From the NCBI RefSeq assembly GCF_036884655.1, contig NC_088340.1, forward strand, positions 27,267,501 through 27,331,500: 64,000 nt of DNA, given 5' to 3'. Below are positions 1 through 11,829 of this stretch, piece by piece (position 1 is the stretch's first letter; each line of letters starts with the position of its first letter). The stretch is from Musa acuminata AAA Group. Taxonomy: Eukaryota; Streptophyta; Magnoliopsida; Zingiberales; Musaceae. A model generated the notes under the pieces. The model did not search any database and was not told the origin of the DNA. It saw nothing but the letters and a program-made list of their open reading frames with translations. Made by a program: the position numbers and the translations under genes.

Positions 1-194
1 TAGATACCATAATCCTAAATTAGGAGTTCTTTTAAGATATCTAAGGATTCTTTTAACACTTTTAAGATAAGACAATTTAGGATTAGCTTGAAACCTAGTA
101 CAAAGTCCTACACTAAACATGATATCTGGTCTAGTTGCGGTGAGGTAAAGTAAATTACCAATCATTCTCCTATATGTTTTTTTATCAAAGCTTT
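1..194 (-). pseudogene. Element C (left part): copia RT/RNase H fragment
   Basis: Reading the minus strand from about 189 down to 1 gives an uninterrupted copia polyprotein segment with the hallmarks DKKTYRRMIGNLLYLT, ATRPDIMFSVGL and KRILRYLKRTPNLGLWY, the RT-RNase H connection of Ty1/copia elements. It runs off the left window edge. The other half of the same gene lies at 34638-35500: element B inserted between them and duplicated GCTTT (190-194 and 34633-34637). Across the junction the protein reads on in register. It is a broken relic, not a functional gene. Confidence 0.85.
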
Positions 195-832
195 TGTTGG
201 GAAATCTTGGGGGGCAACATCAGATGCACAGCGGAAGAACAAGAAAACAAAATCCCTAATTCCCAAAGAGATGTTCGTCGTCGTGCGAAGATTGGTGCGC
301 AAAATCTACGAAACTTAAAACTACGTATAGAGTAGATTGTGTTACCTAGGGAGATCGTATATCCCTGTTTCCTTGCAGATCCTTAGGAGAGGGTGAAGGA
401 GGTCAAGCATCCTCCTCTCTAGTGTTGATTCACACAGCCGGGCTACGACGACGCTCCTTAAAACTCCAGGCCTACTCTGAGGTGGAGAGGGGGAGGAGAA
501 TAGGAGAGGCAAGAAAAGGCTCTAGCCTATGAGGCTCTGAATCCCTCCTATTTATAGAGGTCCCCTGTCAAACCCTAATGGGTCCTCCCCTAGTGGGTAT
601 TGGATCTGCATCCAATAAGACAAGGGCTTCGTCGGATATCTCATATCCGAACCTCTACTCATCGCAATGCCTACCATATGTGTGTGACCCTCTAGGCCCA
701 ATATCGAGCTGGCCGTGAGTCATACCTGTCAGAACTCCTTCAAACTCAGTGAATTATTATCTATGTAATAATTCACTCGACTCATCGACTATGGACGTAC
801 TAGGCCACTACGCTATAGTCCCCAGACGATAC
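195..832 (-). repeat. Element B 3' LTR, first part
   Basis: Starts TGTTGGGAAAT, the reverse complement of the ATTTCCCAACA end of element A's LTR, and follows that LTR to 832. There the LTR is cut by the Tekay element and resumes at 10958. The minus-strand TATA box (plus strand CTATTTATAG near 548-557) corresponds to the CTATAAATAG of A. The combined length of the two parts, about 1.5 kb, matches the other LTRs of the family. Confidence 0.9.
828..832. repeat. TSD of the Tekay element (left copy)
   Basis: GATAC here and again at 10953-10957 immediately outside the two LTR ends. The duplicated target lies inside the 3' LTR of element B. Confidence 0.9.
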
Positions 833-3617
833 TATAACATCCCCCAATTTAAAAAAAAAAAAAAATTAGTAAAAGGTTTGTTTGTAAAAATAAGGATTAT
901 TTAATAATTATTTTATATTCAATGATATTATATTAAAAGTTTGTGGCTAGGGACCTAAGAGTAAATATTAGAAGTTTGATATAATTTATGAAAGATTCAT
1001 ATTTAAGTTAAAAAATATATATATATATAGTGGACATGTGTCACTAGTTAACCTAAGGTTGGTGCCACTTATCCTTGCTCTAAAGATGACACCTAGCCCC
1101 TTTCATGCATGCATGACACCTTGCAACTTTTACATTAGCCAAAACCTAAATAATTAGATGAAAGGTTAAAGAAAACAAACCTGAAGAGTTGCAGCCAACT
1201 TAAGTTTGAGAAGAAAAGGGAAGAAGAAGAAGAAGAAGAAGAAGAAGAAGAAGAAGAAGAAGAGCTTGAGGTTTTTCATCAATTTTCTCACATTTGGGAT
1301 TCAAATAATTTTAAGGTAAGTGTTCTAACCCAATCCCGCAGTAACCTTAATCTCTGTTTCCATTTTTATTCTGCAAAATTTGAAATATTTGAACAGAGAA
1401 CCAGACCTTCTTTCATTTTGATATAAAGCTACGAATCTGTAATTTTTCGGTAATCTGACCTCTATGCAATGTTTCGATCATAACATTTTGTAATAAACTC
1501 TGATTTAGACAAAACCTATTCCATTTGAAAGTAGACAAGAAAATATTTATTTTGATATAAAGATCGAATGATTTGGATTTTAAATTCCTACTAAAACTTC
1601 TGTCTAAATTAACCCTACAGATTCTGCAAAACAGGGACTGAAATTTCTGACCTCTTATTGCTTAACTACTTATAACTTTCTGCTGTGAACTCAGATTCAT
1701 ACAATGTATGATTTATTCGAAGATAGACTCAAAATTCTTTCTGTATATACCTGATTTGAAATTTTTGGATTAGAATTGCTAACTGAAACATCTGCTTTCA
1801 TCGACCCTATGGATTCAATAAAATAGAGCTAATATTTTCATACCTTTCGCTACGAAATTATCTGTAACTCCCGGTTGTAAATTCCAAATCTTGTAAAACT
1901 TGATTTGAATAAAACTAGATTGACAAAGCTTTCTAATGACACCTATTTTGTATAAATTGGAATATAAATGGTTATCCAAATAGTTTATACAATGTTCCTA
2001 TCAAATTCTGCTAGAATCGAGCTTTGGTCGATTTCGGCTTTCCTTGTTACTTCCCTTTGGAAATCGATTTTGGCAAAAACTCTTACTTCAGTTAAGATTT
2101 ACATTATTACCTTAAATTCCTGTATACTTTAGTCCTTTATTTATTTGTATATCTGCAGCTATCATCTAAAGTTCATGTTTGCATCGTAATGATTCGGCAC
2201 ATGCATCCCATTGTTCCGCATTTGCTTTTGAAATGTGCCTCTTCCAGTTTCATTTCGTTGGCCATTGAATTCACCTAACTTTCTTATTTCAATTGAGCTA
2301 TATGTGATTTCTTGAAATCCTTGTATGCTCTTGCTTTTGCTTCCTTTCAAATCTGAATACATTTGTGAAAGATCATGTTTGTATCGTATTGACTCGAAAG
2401 GCATATGTACATTTCATTATTCCGCATGTGCTTCCAATATATGCTAATTTCATTATTCATACTATCCCTTTGTACTCCGATGTTTGTGGGATAAATGTGA
2501 ACCTTTGCCAGAAATGGTAAAGGGAGTTATGCTTAGAGCCCGCGATGCTCTGCCGGTCCCCTATGACTTCACCCAGACATGGGTGGATGGAGCTCCCAAA
2601 CGTGGGAGACTTATGTTTGTTGGTCATTCAGAAATGGATGGACTATATTATGTTATGATCCCACTTCACCTTCTATGTGTTTGATATGATATCCAAAGCT
2701 TTGGCTATGTTTCTATGCATGCTTTGGATAAGAATGAAATGAATGCATCGTCATGTGACATTTGAGCTTCTATTCATGTTTTGTTCTTTGATATATTTCC
2801 GAAATGTTATAAGTCTTTGTTATACCTTGAAAACTACCATATGTCATCGATATGCTCTTTATGCCAATGATATGCTCCAATTACCTTTCCTCGATTGTAT
2901 GAATAAAACGTGCTTCGAACGATATGATATTGTAATTCTGCATTCAAACAAAACATGCTACTGTTTCATCCTGTATCTCTGCTTTGTATTTTGATACCTC
3001 ATTTGTTTGAAAACTGTCCTCTTTGCTATGGATATGTTAGTCATTTGCTGAGCTTTATATGCTCACCCCGTTGCTATACAAATTTTTCAGGATAGCTTAT
3101 CGCTCACTAAAATGTGTAAATTGGGTTGAGGCAGTGGAAGACTAGAAGATTTTGAGGCAAATATTTTGTACTTGATAGGTTGAGGTTGTATAAGTTCTTT
3201 TTGGGTGTAATGAAATATCAATGACAAATTTAGATTGATGTATCTTGTAAATATTTGAAATGTATCTCTTACGTCAGGATTTTGGAAATGTTAAGTCTAA
3301 ACTGTATACTGATATAAACATGTAGTACATGTTGGCTTTGTGAGTGCATTAATTGCTGCACTTATGGATTTATGATATAGTTATGGTTTAGTTAAGTTGA
3401 GTTTTGGATTTTAAGAATCATCTAGTGACATGATGTATGATTATAAACTGCACAGGTTTTGTGAATTGTGGATTGTAGAGGTGAATGACTTGAATGTTTT
3501 TCTTAGTGACCTCAAATGTGTGATTGGATCCTGGATTGTTTGTTGAATTAAATATTATTAATCTTGAATTAGGTTCACACCTCCTAAATGAGAATTAAAT
3601 TCGGGAGGGGCATGACA
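833..3617 (+). repeat. Tekay 5' LTR (2785 bp)
   Basis: Begins TATAACATCCCCC (the expected TG start is mutated to TA; the 3' LTR keeps TGTAACATC) and ends CATGACA before the primer binding site. It matches the 3' LTR throughout. It differs by a longer GAA microsatellite (about 1208-1264), a 15-bp or so extra stretch near 1077-1091 and a 16-bp or so extra stretch near 1938-1955. Short ORFs such as 2484-2684 recur in both LTRs and carry no recognisable domain; I do not call them genes. Confidence 0.92.
1208..1264 (+). repeat. (GAA)n microsatellite in the LTR
   Basis: A run of about sixteen AAG/GAA triplets. The equivalent tract in the 3' LTR (about 8587-8614) has only about seven, so the array has changed length since insertion, when both LTRs were copies of one template. 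Confidence 0.9.
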
Positions 3618-3620
3618 GAG

Positions 3621-3632
3621 TGGTATCAGCGC
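3621..3632 (+). other. Tekay primer binding site
   Basis: TGGTATCAGCGC three bases after the LTR end, matching the 3' end complement of plant initiator tRNA-Met as used by many plant retrotransposons. Confidence 0.85.
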
Positions 3633-3778
3633 ATGATTTGAGGTTCACTAAGATTATTATTATTATTATTATTATTTTGTTATGCTAGATACACAAAAAG
3701 AATTTAGTGGTTTAGTGAATTTTATTCAGATATTGATCAAAAAAAAAAAAATTCTTTTGTTATTTTTAGGAAGCGAGG

Positions 3779-4732
3779 ATGACGATGACATCTGGTTCTC
3801 CTATTGCATCTACTGCTGATCAATTAAGTGGAATTATGAGAACTCTAGAGACTATGACACAAGTGATGCAACAACAAGTCCAACAAGGAGGAAATAATAG
3901 AATGGGAGCATCAAACCATACTGGGTTGGGAATTGAATAGTTTAAGAAGCTTGGTCCTCCTAGTTTTAGTGGTGAGCCTGATCCAATGACAGCAGAACGA
4001 TGGATGATGCAGATAGAAAAAATATTTGATGTCTTAAATTGCCCTGAAGACCAAAAGGTTTCTCTTGCAGCCTTTATGTTGGAAGGAGAGGCCGAGCACT
4101 GGTGGAGAATGATTAAAAGGATTTCTGAAATCAAACATGAGCCAATCACACGGAAGGCATTCATAGAAAAGTTCAACGATAAATATTTTCCAGATTGTAT
4201 TAGAGAGCAGAAAGAATTGGAGTTCTTGGATCTCATCCAGGGAAATTTTACAGTTGCAAAGTATGAATCCAAATTCACTGAGCTCTCCAGATTTGCCACT
4301 CATATAACTGATGATGAAATTAGAAAAGCAAAGAAATTTGAAAGGGGTCTAAGGCCAACTATAAGAAGTCGAATATCAGTATTAAAACTCCAAGCTTATG
4401 CCGATGTGGTTGAATGGGCTTTGATAATTGAAAGAGACTTGGAGGAAATTTAAGAAATCAGGGACAAGAAAGATAAGAAGTTTATCAGCAAAAGTAAGAG
4501 AGGGAATGAATATGAAACAAGTTATAAGAGGGTCAAGATGTCCAGATTTGAGAAAGAAAAACCACCACAGAGGACTCATTCATGTGCTAAATGTGGATTA
4601 AATCATGAAACAAGTCAATGTTTTCGGACGACTGGAGCTTGTTTTGCTTACGGGAAATTAGATCATAAAGTAAGAGATTGCCCACTGAACAAGAAGAAAG
4701 AGCCACTGCCTCCTAAGTCAACAGCCCATGCT
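3779..4732 (+). pseudogene. Tekay gag (capsid and zinc knuckle), degenerate
   Basis: Nucleocapsid/capsid part of the polyprotein. I chose the ATG at 3779 because it opens the frame that continues through gag and pol. A retrotransposon gag domain is visible at 3986-4450 (AEHWWRMIKR, FIEKFNDKYFP, LDLIQG, KFERGLRP). In-frame stops lie at 3938-3940 (TAG) and 4451-4453 (TAA); both can come from CAG/CAA by C-to-T change. The zinc knuckle near 4640-4680 reads [14 protein letters not shown]: the second cysteine codon is TAC (4649-4651), so zinc binding is probably lost. Known chromovirus gag proteins form virus-like particles in the cytoplasm; this copy would not. Confidence 0.88.
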
Positions 4733-6630
4733 AGAGTATATGCTATTATTGAACAAGATTCCGGAGCCTCTAAATCAGTGGTTGAAGGTATTCTTCATGT
4801 TTCTAAAAGAAATGCAAAAGTTTTGTTTGATCCTAGTTCCAACTTATCTTTTGTTTCACAACACTTTGCTTGTTACTTGGGCATTGAACCTAGACCCTTG
4901 GATTATATGTTATATGTAACTACTGCTGTTGGGGATTCTTTGACAACAAACTTGGTTTATCCATCTTGTTTGATTTCTATCGGAGAATGTGAACTTCTTG
5001 CTGATTTGATTCTCCTAGAGATCCAAGGTTTTGATATTATACTTGGCATGGATTGGCTATCTTCCTATCATGCTAGTGTTGATTGCTATACAAAAATAAT
5101 TACTTTCTGCATACCAGATCAGCCTATATTTTACTTTGAGGGTATTAGGCATGATTTGCCTCCTTGCTTGATATCAGCACTTCAAGCTTATCGTTTTATG
5201 CAGAAGGGTTATTTTTGTTATATGGTGTGTGTAAAGGAGCATTCAAATCAAGAAACTCACCTAAATGAAATTACAGTGGTCAAAGAGTTCCCTGATGTAT
5301 TTCCAGATGACTTGCCTGGTTTATCTCCAGATAGAGAGGGTGAATTTACTATTAATTTGGTCCCTGGGACAACCCCAATATCTAAGCCTCCTTACAGAAT
5401 GGCACCACTCGAGCTAGAGGAATTGAAAAAGCAACTACAAGAACTATTAGATAAGGGTTTCATTCGACCCAGTGTTTCACCATGGGGTGCTCCGGTGCTA
5501 TTAGTTAAGAAGAAGGATGGAACGTTAAGGCTTTGTATTGATTATAGACAATTAAATCAGGTGACCATCAAAAACAAGTATCCCCTACCCAAAATTGATG
5601 ATTTGTTTGATCAATTGCAGGGTGCACAAGTATTCTCTAAGATTGATTTAAGGTCAGGTTACTATCAGTTGAAGATCATGAAGGAGGATATTCCAAAACC
5701 AGCTTTTAGAACTCGATATGGTCACTATGAATTCTTAGTGATGCATTTTGGTTTAACTAATGCCCCTGCAGCTTTTATGGAACTGATGAATAGGATATTT
5801 CAGCCATTCTTGGATGATTGTGTGATTGTATTCATTGATGACATATTAGTATATTCAAGGAGTAATCAGGAGCATGAGGAACACTTGAGAAATGTATTAT
5901 CCATACTAAGAGAAAAGAAGTTGTATGCAAAGTTCAGCAAATGTGAATTTTGGTTGAATGAAATTGCTTTCTTAGGCCATGTGATTTCAGGGAAGGGTAT
6001 ATCTGTTGATCCAAAGAAAGTGGAAGCTGTTGTTAAGTGGGAAGTACCAACAAACGTGATAGAAGTTAGAAGCTTCTTGGGCATGGCAGGTTATTATAGG
6101 AGATTTATGGAGGGATTTTCTCGAATCGCTCAACCTCTCACCAAACTCACTCAAAAGAATGTGAAATTTGTATGGGGTGATGATTTTGAGCAAAGTTTTC
6201 AAGAGTTAAAAAGGAGATTGACTAGTGCCCCTATTCTCACTATTCCAAGTAGTGGTGAGGGATTTATGGTTTACACTAATGCCTCAAGAAAGGGCCTTGG
6301 ATGTGTTTTGATGCAAGAAGGGAAAGTGATTGCTTATGCTTCTAGACAACTAAAGAGTTATGAACTGAATTATCCAACTCATGATTTGGAATTGGCAGCA
6401 ATTGTTTTTGCTCTAAAGATTTGGAGGCATTACTTGTATGGACGAACATTTGAAATCTTTACTGATCATAAGAGTTTAAGGTATATTTTTACTCAAAAAG
6501 AGTTAAACATGAGACAACAGAGATGGATAGAACTTCTAAAGGATTATGATTGTACCATTCGTTATCACTCGGGTAAAGCTAATGTTATAGCAGATGCCCT
6601 TAGTAGAGAATCTACAAGTTTTATGGCGAC
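4733..6630 (+). pseudogene. Tekay protease, reverse transcriptase and RNase H, degenerate
   Basis: An open frame that continues the gag frame. The protease region reads [11 protein letters not shown] at 4826-4858, where an aspartic protease should have D-S/T-G; the glycine and serine are gone. The RT spans about 5390-5950, with [40 protein letters not shown] and the catalytic FIDDILVYS (about 5831-5857). RNase H follows (about 6260-6610), with [13 protein letters not shown], a TDH motif and [14 protein letters not shown]. Its first catalytic Asp codon has become AAT (Asn, 6278-6280), a G-to-A change expected to abolish activity. The RT itself looks intact, but the protein could not be processed normally. 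Confidence 0.9.
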
Positions 6631-8168
6631 TTTGGTTGTGAAGCAATTGAAGTTATTAGAAGAGAATTATGATTCGAATGTTATGAGAAAAGGGCAAGAC
6701 TCAATGATATTAATGGCCTCCATCCAAGTGCAATCTGATCTCATTCAACAAATTAAAGGAGGACAACTACGAGATCGACGCTTGATCTGCTTAAGGAATA
6801 AAGTAGAAAAGGGATTGAAAGTGAATTTTCGAGTTTCAGAGGATGGCCTATTGAGATTTAGGGATAGAATATGTGTTCCAAATGACTCAGATATCAAAAA
6901 TCAAATCCTGAGGGATGGTCATAATTCAAAGTACACTATACATCCTGGTAGCACTAAGATGTATAGAGATCTCCAAAGTCATTATTGGTGGGAAGGCATG
7001 AAGAAGGAGATTGCAAGATATGTTTCAAAGTGTTTGACTTGTCAGCAAATCAAAGCAGAACACCAAAGATCTAGAGGTTTGTTGCAACCTTTAGATATTC
7101 CTGAATGGAAATGAGAATGTATTACCATGGACTTTATTTCAGGACTACCCCGAACTTCTAGAAAGCATGATGCTATTTGGGTTATCATTGATAGGTTAAC
7201 GAAATCTGCACATTTTCTACCGATCAATATGACTTATTCTCTTGATAGGCTTGCAGATTTATATATAAATGAAATAGTAAGACTTCATGGTGTTCCAAAG
7301 GAGAATCTCTGACAGAGACTCCAGATTTTTATCTAGATTTTGGAGAAGGTTATAGGAATCTATTGGCACTAAAGTCAAGTTTAACACTGCTTATCACCCT
7401 CAAACTGATGGTCAATCAGAAAGAACCATTCAAACACTTGAAGATTTGCTTCGAGCCTATGTTATGGATTGGAAAGGTGAATGGGATAAAGATATCTCTC
7501 TTATTGAGTTCACTTATAATAATAGTTATCATTCAAGTATTCAGATGGCTCCTTATGAAGCTTTATATGGGCGAAAGTGCAGGACGCCTATATGTTGGGA
7601 AGAAATTAGCGATAGAAAGTTATTAGCACCAGAAAAAGTACAAGAGACTACTGAGAAAATTTAACTTATAAGAAAAAGGTTAAAGACTGCTCAGAGTCGT
7701 CAAAAGAGTTATGCTGATAACAGAAGACGAAATATTGAGTTTCAAATCGGGGATTTTGTATTCCTGAAGGTCTCCCCTTCTAAACGCATTGTAAGATTTG
7801 GGAAGAAAGGAAAGTTAAGCCCAAGATTTATTGGACCTTTTGAGATTCTTGAGAGGGTTGGTTCTGTCGCTTACAGGATTGCCTTGCCACCATCATTGTG
7901 CCATATCCATGATATATTTCATGTTTCAATGATCAGAAAGTATATACCTGATCCCTCTCATATCATTAAGTATGAGCCGATGGTGATTGATAAAGACTTG
8001 TCTTATGTGGAAGAGCCCACTCAGATTATTGATAAAAAAGAAAAGATCTTGAGGAATCGGGTTATCCCTCTAGTTAAAGTGATCTGGAGATATCATTCTG
8101 GAGAGGAAACAACTTGGAAGCTTGAGGAAGAAATGATGAAAGCTTATCCTCGTATTTTCGTCGAATGA
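6631..8168 (+). pseudogene. Tekay integrase and chromodomain, degenerate
   Basis: The integrase HHCC zinc domain is at about 6920-7060 ([24 protein letters not shown]). The core follows with MDFISGLPRT, SDRDSRF and DGQSERTIQ giving the D, D and E residues. Breaks: TGA at 7112-7114 (a Trp codon position), a frameshift near 7305-7312, TAG at 7353-7355 and TAA at 7662-7664. From the shift onward the frame holds the C-terminal integrase (GDFVFLKVSP, GKLSPRFIGPFEIL, HIHDIFHVS) and, at about 8050-8165, a chromodomain-like tail (IPLVKVIWRYH, ETTWKLEEEM, YPRIF). In chromoviruses this tail is thought to steer integration to heterochromatin. Confidence 0.9.
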
Positions 8169-8201
8169 GGTATGATAAATTTAGAGGACTAAATTTTTCT
8201 T

Positions 8202-8215
8202 TAAGGAGGGGAGAG
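8202..8215 (+). other. Tekay polypurine tract
   Basis: AAGGAGGGGAGAG directly before the 3' LTR start; the expected primer for plus-strand DNA synthesis. Confidence 0.85.
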
Positions 8216-10952
8216 TGTAACATCCCCCAATTTAAAAAAAAAAAAAAATTAGTAAAAGGTTTGTTTGTAAAAATAAGGATTATTTAATAATTATTTTATA
8301 TTCAATGATATTATATTAAAAGTTTGTGGCTAGGGACCTAAGAGTAAATATTAGAAGTTTGATATAATTTATGAAAGATTCAGATTTAAGTTAAAATATA
8401 TATATATATATATATAGTGGACATGTGTCACTAGCTAACCCAAGGTTGGTGCCACTTATCCTCCTAGCCCCTTTCATGCATGCATGACACCTTGCAACTT
8501 TTACATTAGCCAAAACCTAAATAATTAGATGAAAGGTTAAAGAAAACAAACCTGAAGAGTTGCAGCCAACGTGAGTTTGAGAAGAGAAGGGAAGAAGAAG
8601 AAGAAGAAGAAGAGCTTGAGGTTTTTCATCAATTTTCTCACATTTGGGATTCAAATAATTTTAATGCAAGTGTTCTAACCCAATCCCATAGTAACCTTAA
8701 TCTCTGTTTCCATTTTTATTCTGCAAAATTTGAAATATTTGAACTGAGAACCAGACCTTCTTTCGTTTTGATATAAAGCTATGAATCTGTAATTTTTCGG
8801 TAATCTGACCTCTATGCAATGTTTCGATCATAATATTTTGTAATAAACTCTGATTTAGACAAAACCTGTTTCATTTAAAAGTAGACAAGAAAATATTTAT
8901 TTTGATATAAAGATCGAATGATTTGGAGTTTAAATTCCTACTAAAACTTCTGTCTAAATTAACCCTACAGATTCTGCAAAATAGGGACTGAAATTTCTGA
9001 CCTCTTATTGCTTAACTACTTATAACTTTCTGCTGTGAACTCAGATTCATACAATGTATGATTTATTCGAAGATAGACTCAAAATGCTTTCTGTATATAC
9101 CTAATTTGAAATTTTTGGATTAGAATTGCTAACTGAAACATCTGCTTTCATCGACCCTATGGATTCAATAAAATAGAGCTAATATTTTCATACCTTTCGC
9201 TACGAAATTATCTGTAACTCCCGGTTGTAAATTCCAAATCTTGTAAAACTTGATTTGAATAAAACTAGATTGACAAAGCTTTCTAAATAAATTGGAATAT
9301 AAATGGTTATCCAAATAGTTTATACAATGTTCCTATCAAATTCTGCTAGAATCGAGCTTTGGTCGATTTCGGCTTTCCTTGTTACTTCCCTTTGGAAATC
9401 GATTTTGGCAAAAACTCTTACTTCAGTTAAGGTTTACATTATTACCTTAAATTCCTGTATACTTTAGTCCTTTATTTATTTGTATATCTGCAGTTATCAT
9501 CTAAAGTTCATGTTTGCATCGTAATGATTCGGTACATGCATCCCATTGTTCCGCATTTGCTTTTGAAATGTGCCTCTTCCAGTTTCATTTCGTTGGCCAT
9601 TGAATTCACCTAACTTTCTTATTTCAATTGAGCTATATGTGATTTCTTGAAATCCTTGTATGCTCTTGCTTTTGCTTCCTTTCAAATCTGAATACATTTG
9701 TGAAAGATCATGTTTGTATCGTATTGACTCGAAAGGCATATGTACATTTCATTGTTCCGCATGTGCTTCCAATATATGCTAATTTCATTATTCATACTAT
9801 CCCTTTGTACTCCGATGTTTGTGGGATAAATGTGAACCTTTGCCAGAAATGGTAAAGGGAGTTATGCTTAGAGCCCGCGATGCTCTACCGGCCCCCTATG
9901 ACTTCACCCAGACGTGGGTGGATGGAGCTCCCAAACGTGGGAGACTTATGTTTGTTGGTCATTCAGAAATGGATGGACCATATTATGTTATGATCCCACT
10001 TCACCTTCTATGTGTTTGATATGATATCCAAAGCTTTGGCTATGTTTCTATGCATGCTTTGGATAAGAATGAAATGAATGCATCGTCATGTGACATTTGA
10101 GCTTCTATTCATGTTTTGTTCTTTGATATATTTCCGAAATGTTATAAGTCTTTGTTATACCTTGAAAACTACCATATGTCATCGATATGCTCTTTATGCC
10201 AATGATATGCTCCAATTACCTTTCCTCGATTGTATGAATAAAACGTGCTTCGAACGATATGATATTGTAATTCTGCATTCAAACAAAACATGCTACTGTT
10301 TCATCCTGTATCTCTGCTTTGTATTTTGATACCTTATTTGTTTGAAAACTGTCCTCTTTGCTATGGATATGTTAGTCATTTGCTGAGCTTTATATGCTCA
10401 CCCCGTTGCTATACAAATTTTTCAAGATAGCTTATCGCTCACTAAAATGTGTAAATTGGGTTGAGGCAGTGGAAGACTAGAAGATTTTGAGGCAAATATT
10501 TTGTACTTGATAGGTTGAGGTTGTATAAGTTCTTTTTGGGTGTAATGAAATATCAATGACAAATCTAGATTGATGTATCTTGTAAATATTTGAAATGTAT
10601 CTCTTACGTCAGGATTTTGGAAATGTTAAGTCTAAACTGTATACTGATATAAACATGTAGTACATGTTGGCTTTGTGAGTGCATTAATTGCTGCGCTTAT
10701 GGATTTATGATATAGTTATGGTTTAGTTAAGTTGAGTTTTAGATTTTAAGAATCATCTAGTGACATGATGTATGATTATAAACTGCACAGGTTTTGTGAA
10801 TTGTGGATTGTAGAGGTGAAAGACTTGAATGTTTTTCTTAGTGACCTCAAATGTGTGATTGGATCCTGGATTGTTTGTTGAATTAAATATTATTATTCTT
10901 GAATTAGGTTCACACCTCCTAAATGAGAATTAAATTCGGGAAGGGCGTGACA
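8216..10952 (+). repeat. Tekay 3' LTR (2737 bp)
   Basis: TGTAACATCCCCC ... GGCGTGACA, followed by TSD GATAC (10953-10957). Near-identical to 833-3617. It retains the canonical TG start that the 5' copy has lost. The R/U5-like block 'GCTGAGCTTTATATGCTCAC' (about 10382-10401) is typical of this chromovirus lineage. Confidence 0.92.
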
Positions 10953-11815
10953 GATACAGGGGAATCCAATCCATTGGACCTGTTTGTCCTCAGTTACCAT
11001 TTACCTATGGTCCCTCATCCATCTAATATCCCAGAGATTGTATATCGAGCATGGTGCTGTCAGACCCATACGGTTTCTACTCGAGTCTCGCTCTAATCGG
11101 ATTCTTTCGGAGAACTCTTTCTCTCTCAACCCGAATGACCCTGGCCAGGGATTTGTCTGAGCAAGAACACATGTGATATTCCTCTCATGACGCCGAGAGT
11201 GGATGATCCTCTATCGACACTCAATAGCCCTCGTAAGATCGACTACCACTCTCAATGACCAGCTGTGCTAGATATGGGATAGCCAAACCTATAAGTCTAG
11301 TATCAAAGAGTAGAGCACTCATACAGGACATCCTTGATGTCTCAAGTCTAAGGACCAGATACACCACTAGGACTACGGAATCGTTGTCTGACAATAAGAC
11401 ATCATTAACCATCCAGCATTCCGTAAGCGGATCAATCAGTGAACTCATTCTCCAATGAGCACCTGTACTGTATACTTAGTGTCCCTACACGAGTAGCTAT
11501 AAGACCAGTTGCATCCATTATATGGATGGGTATACAGCACACCAATCTGTCCGGTTATCACGATGTCCCTCTCGAGTAACCTATGACCGGGATTATTTAG
11601 GATATGTGTTTAAAGGTGAATCGATCTCATTATCGTGATCTCATCACGATCCGATTCCCATTGCACAAATCCAAGGACATCACAATATATATATATGCAT
11701 ATATACAATAGTTATAAAGTGATATACGCTAAAATATAATAAGCAAAAAGATTCTGTATCATGTCACACGTGCCATCACTCACATGATTGGCTTGCTGGG
11801 CACCTATGACTAGCA
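10953..11815 (-). repeat. Element B 3' LTR, second part
   Basis: After the TSD copy GATAC, the B LTR resumes at 10958 and ends CTATGACTAGCA at 11815, the reverse complement of the TGCTAGTCATA start of element A's LTR. It carries the block ATGTCCCTCTCGAG near 11562-11575, whereas the 5' LTR of the same element has a different version (ATGTATTTCTCGAG near 34380). On the plus strand, ATCTCCCACTTGACC (11816-11830) follows; its reverse complement is the polypurine tract GGTCAAGTGGGAGAT that precedes the LTR in B. Confidence 0.9.
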
Positions 11816-11829
11816 ATCTCCCACTTGAC

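Larger units (their letters stand above)
833..10952 (+). mobile_element. Ty3/gypsy chromovirus (Tekay/Del-like), complete but degenerate
   Basis: A 10.1-kb plus-strand element with two long LTRs (833-3617 and 8216-10952), TSD GATAC, a primer binding site, a polypurine tract and a gag-PR-RT-RH-IN-chromodomain order. The domain order, LTRs of about 2.75 kb and a C-terminal chromodomain fit the Tekay (Del) chromovirus lineage. The coding region is one continuous frame from 3779 to about 7305, then shifts by one frame to 8168. It carries five in-frame stops and altered active-site codons, so it cannot make its own proteins. The two LTRs remain very similar apart from small indels, so the insertion is fairly recent. 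Confidence 0.92.

Noticed and set aside
2484..2994. Short ORFs repeated at 9819-10329
   Set aside because: They lie in both LTRs of the Tekay element and are duplicated only because LTRs are copies; no domain is recognisable.
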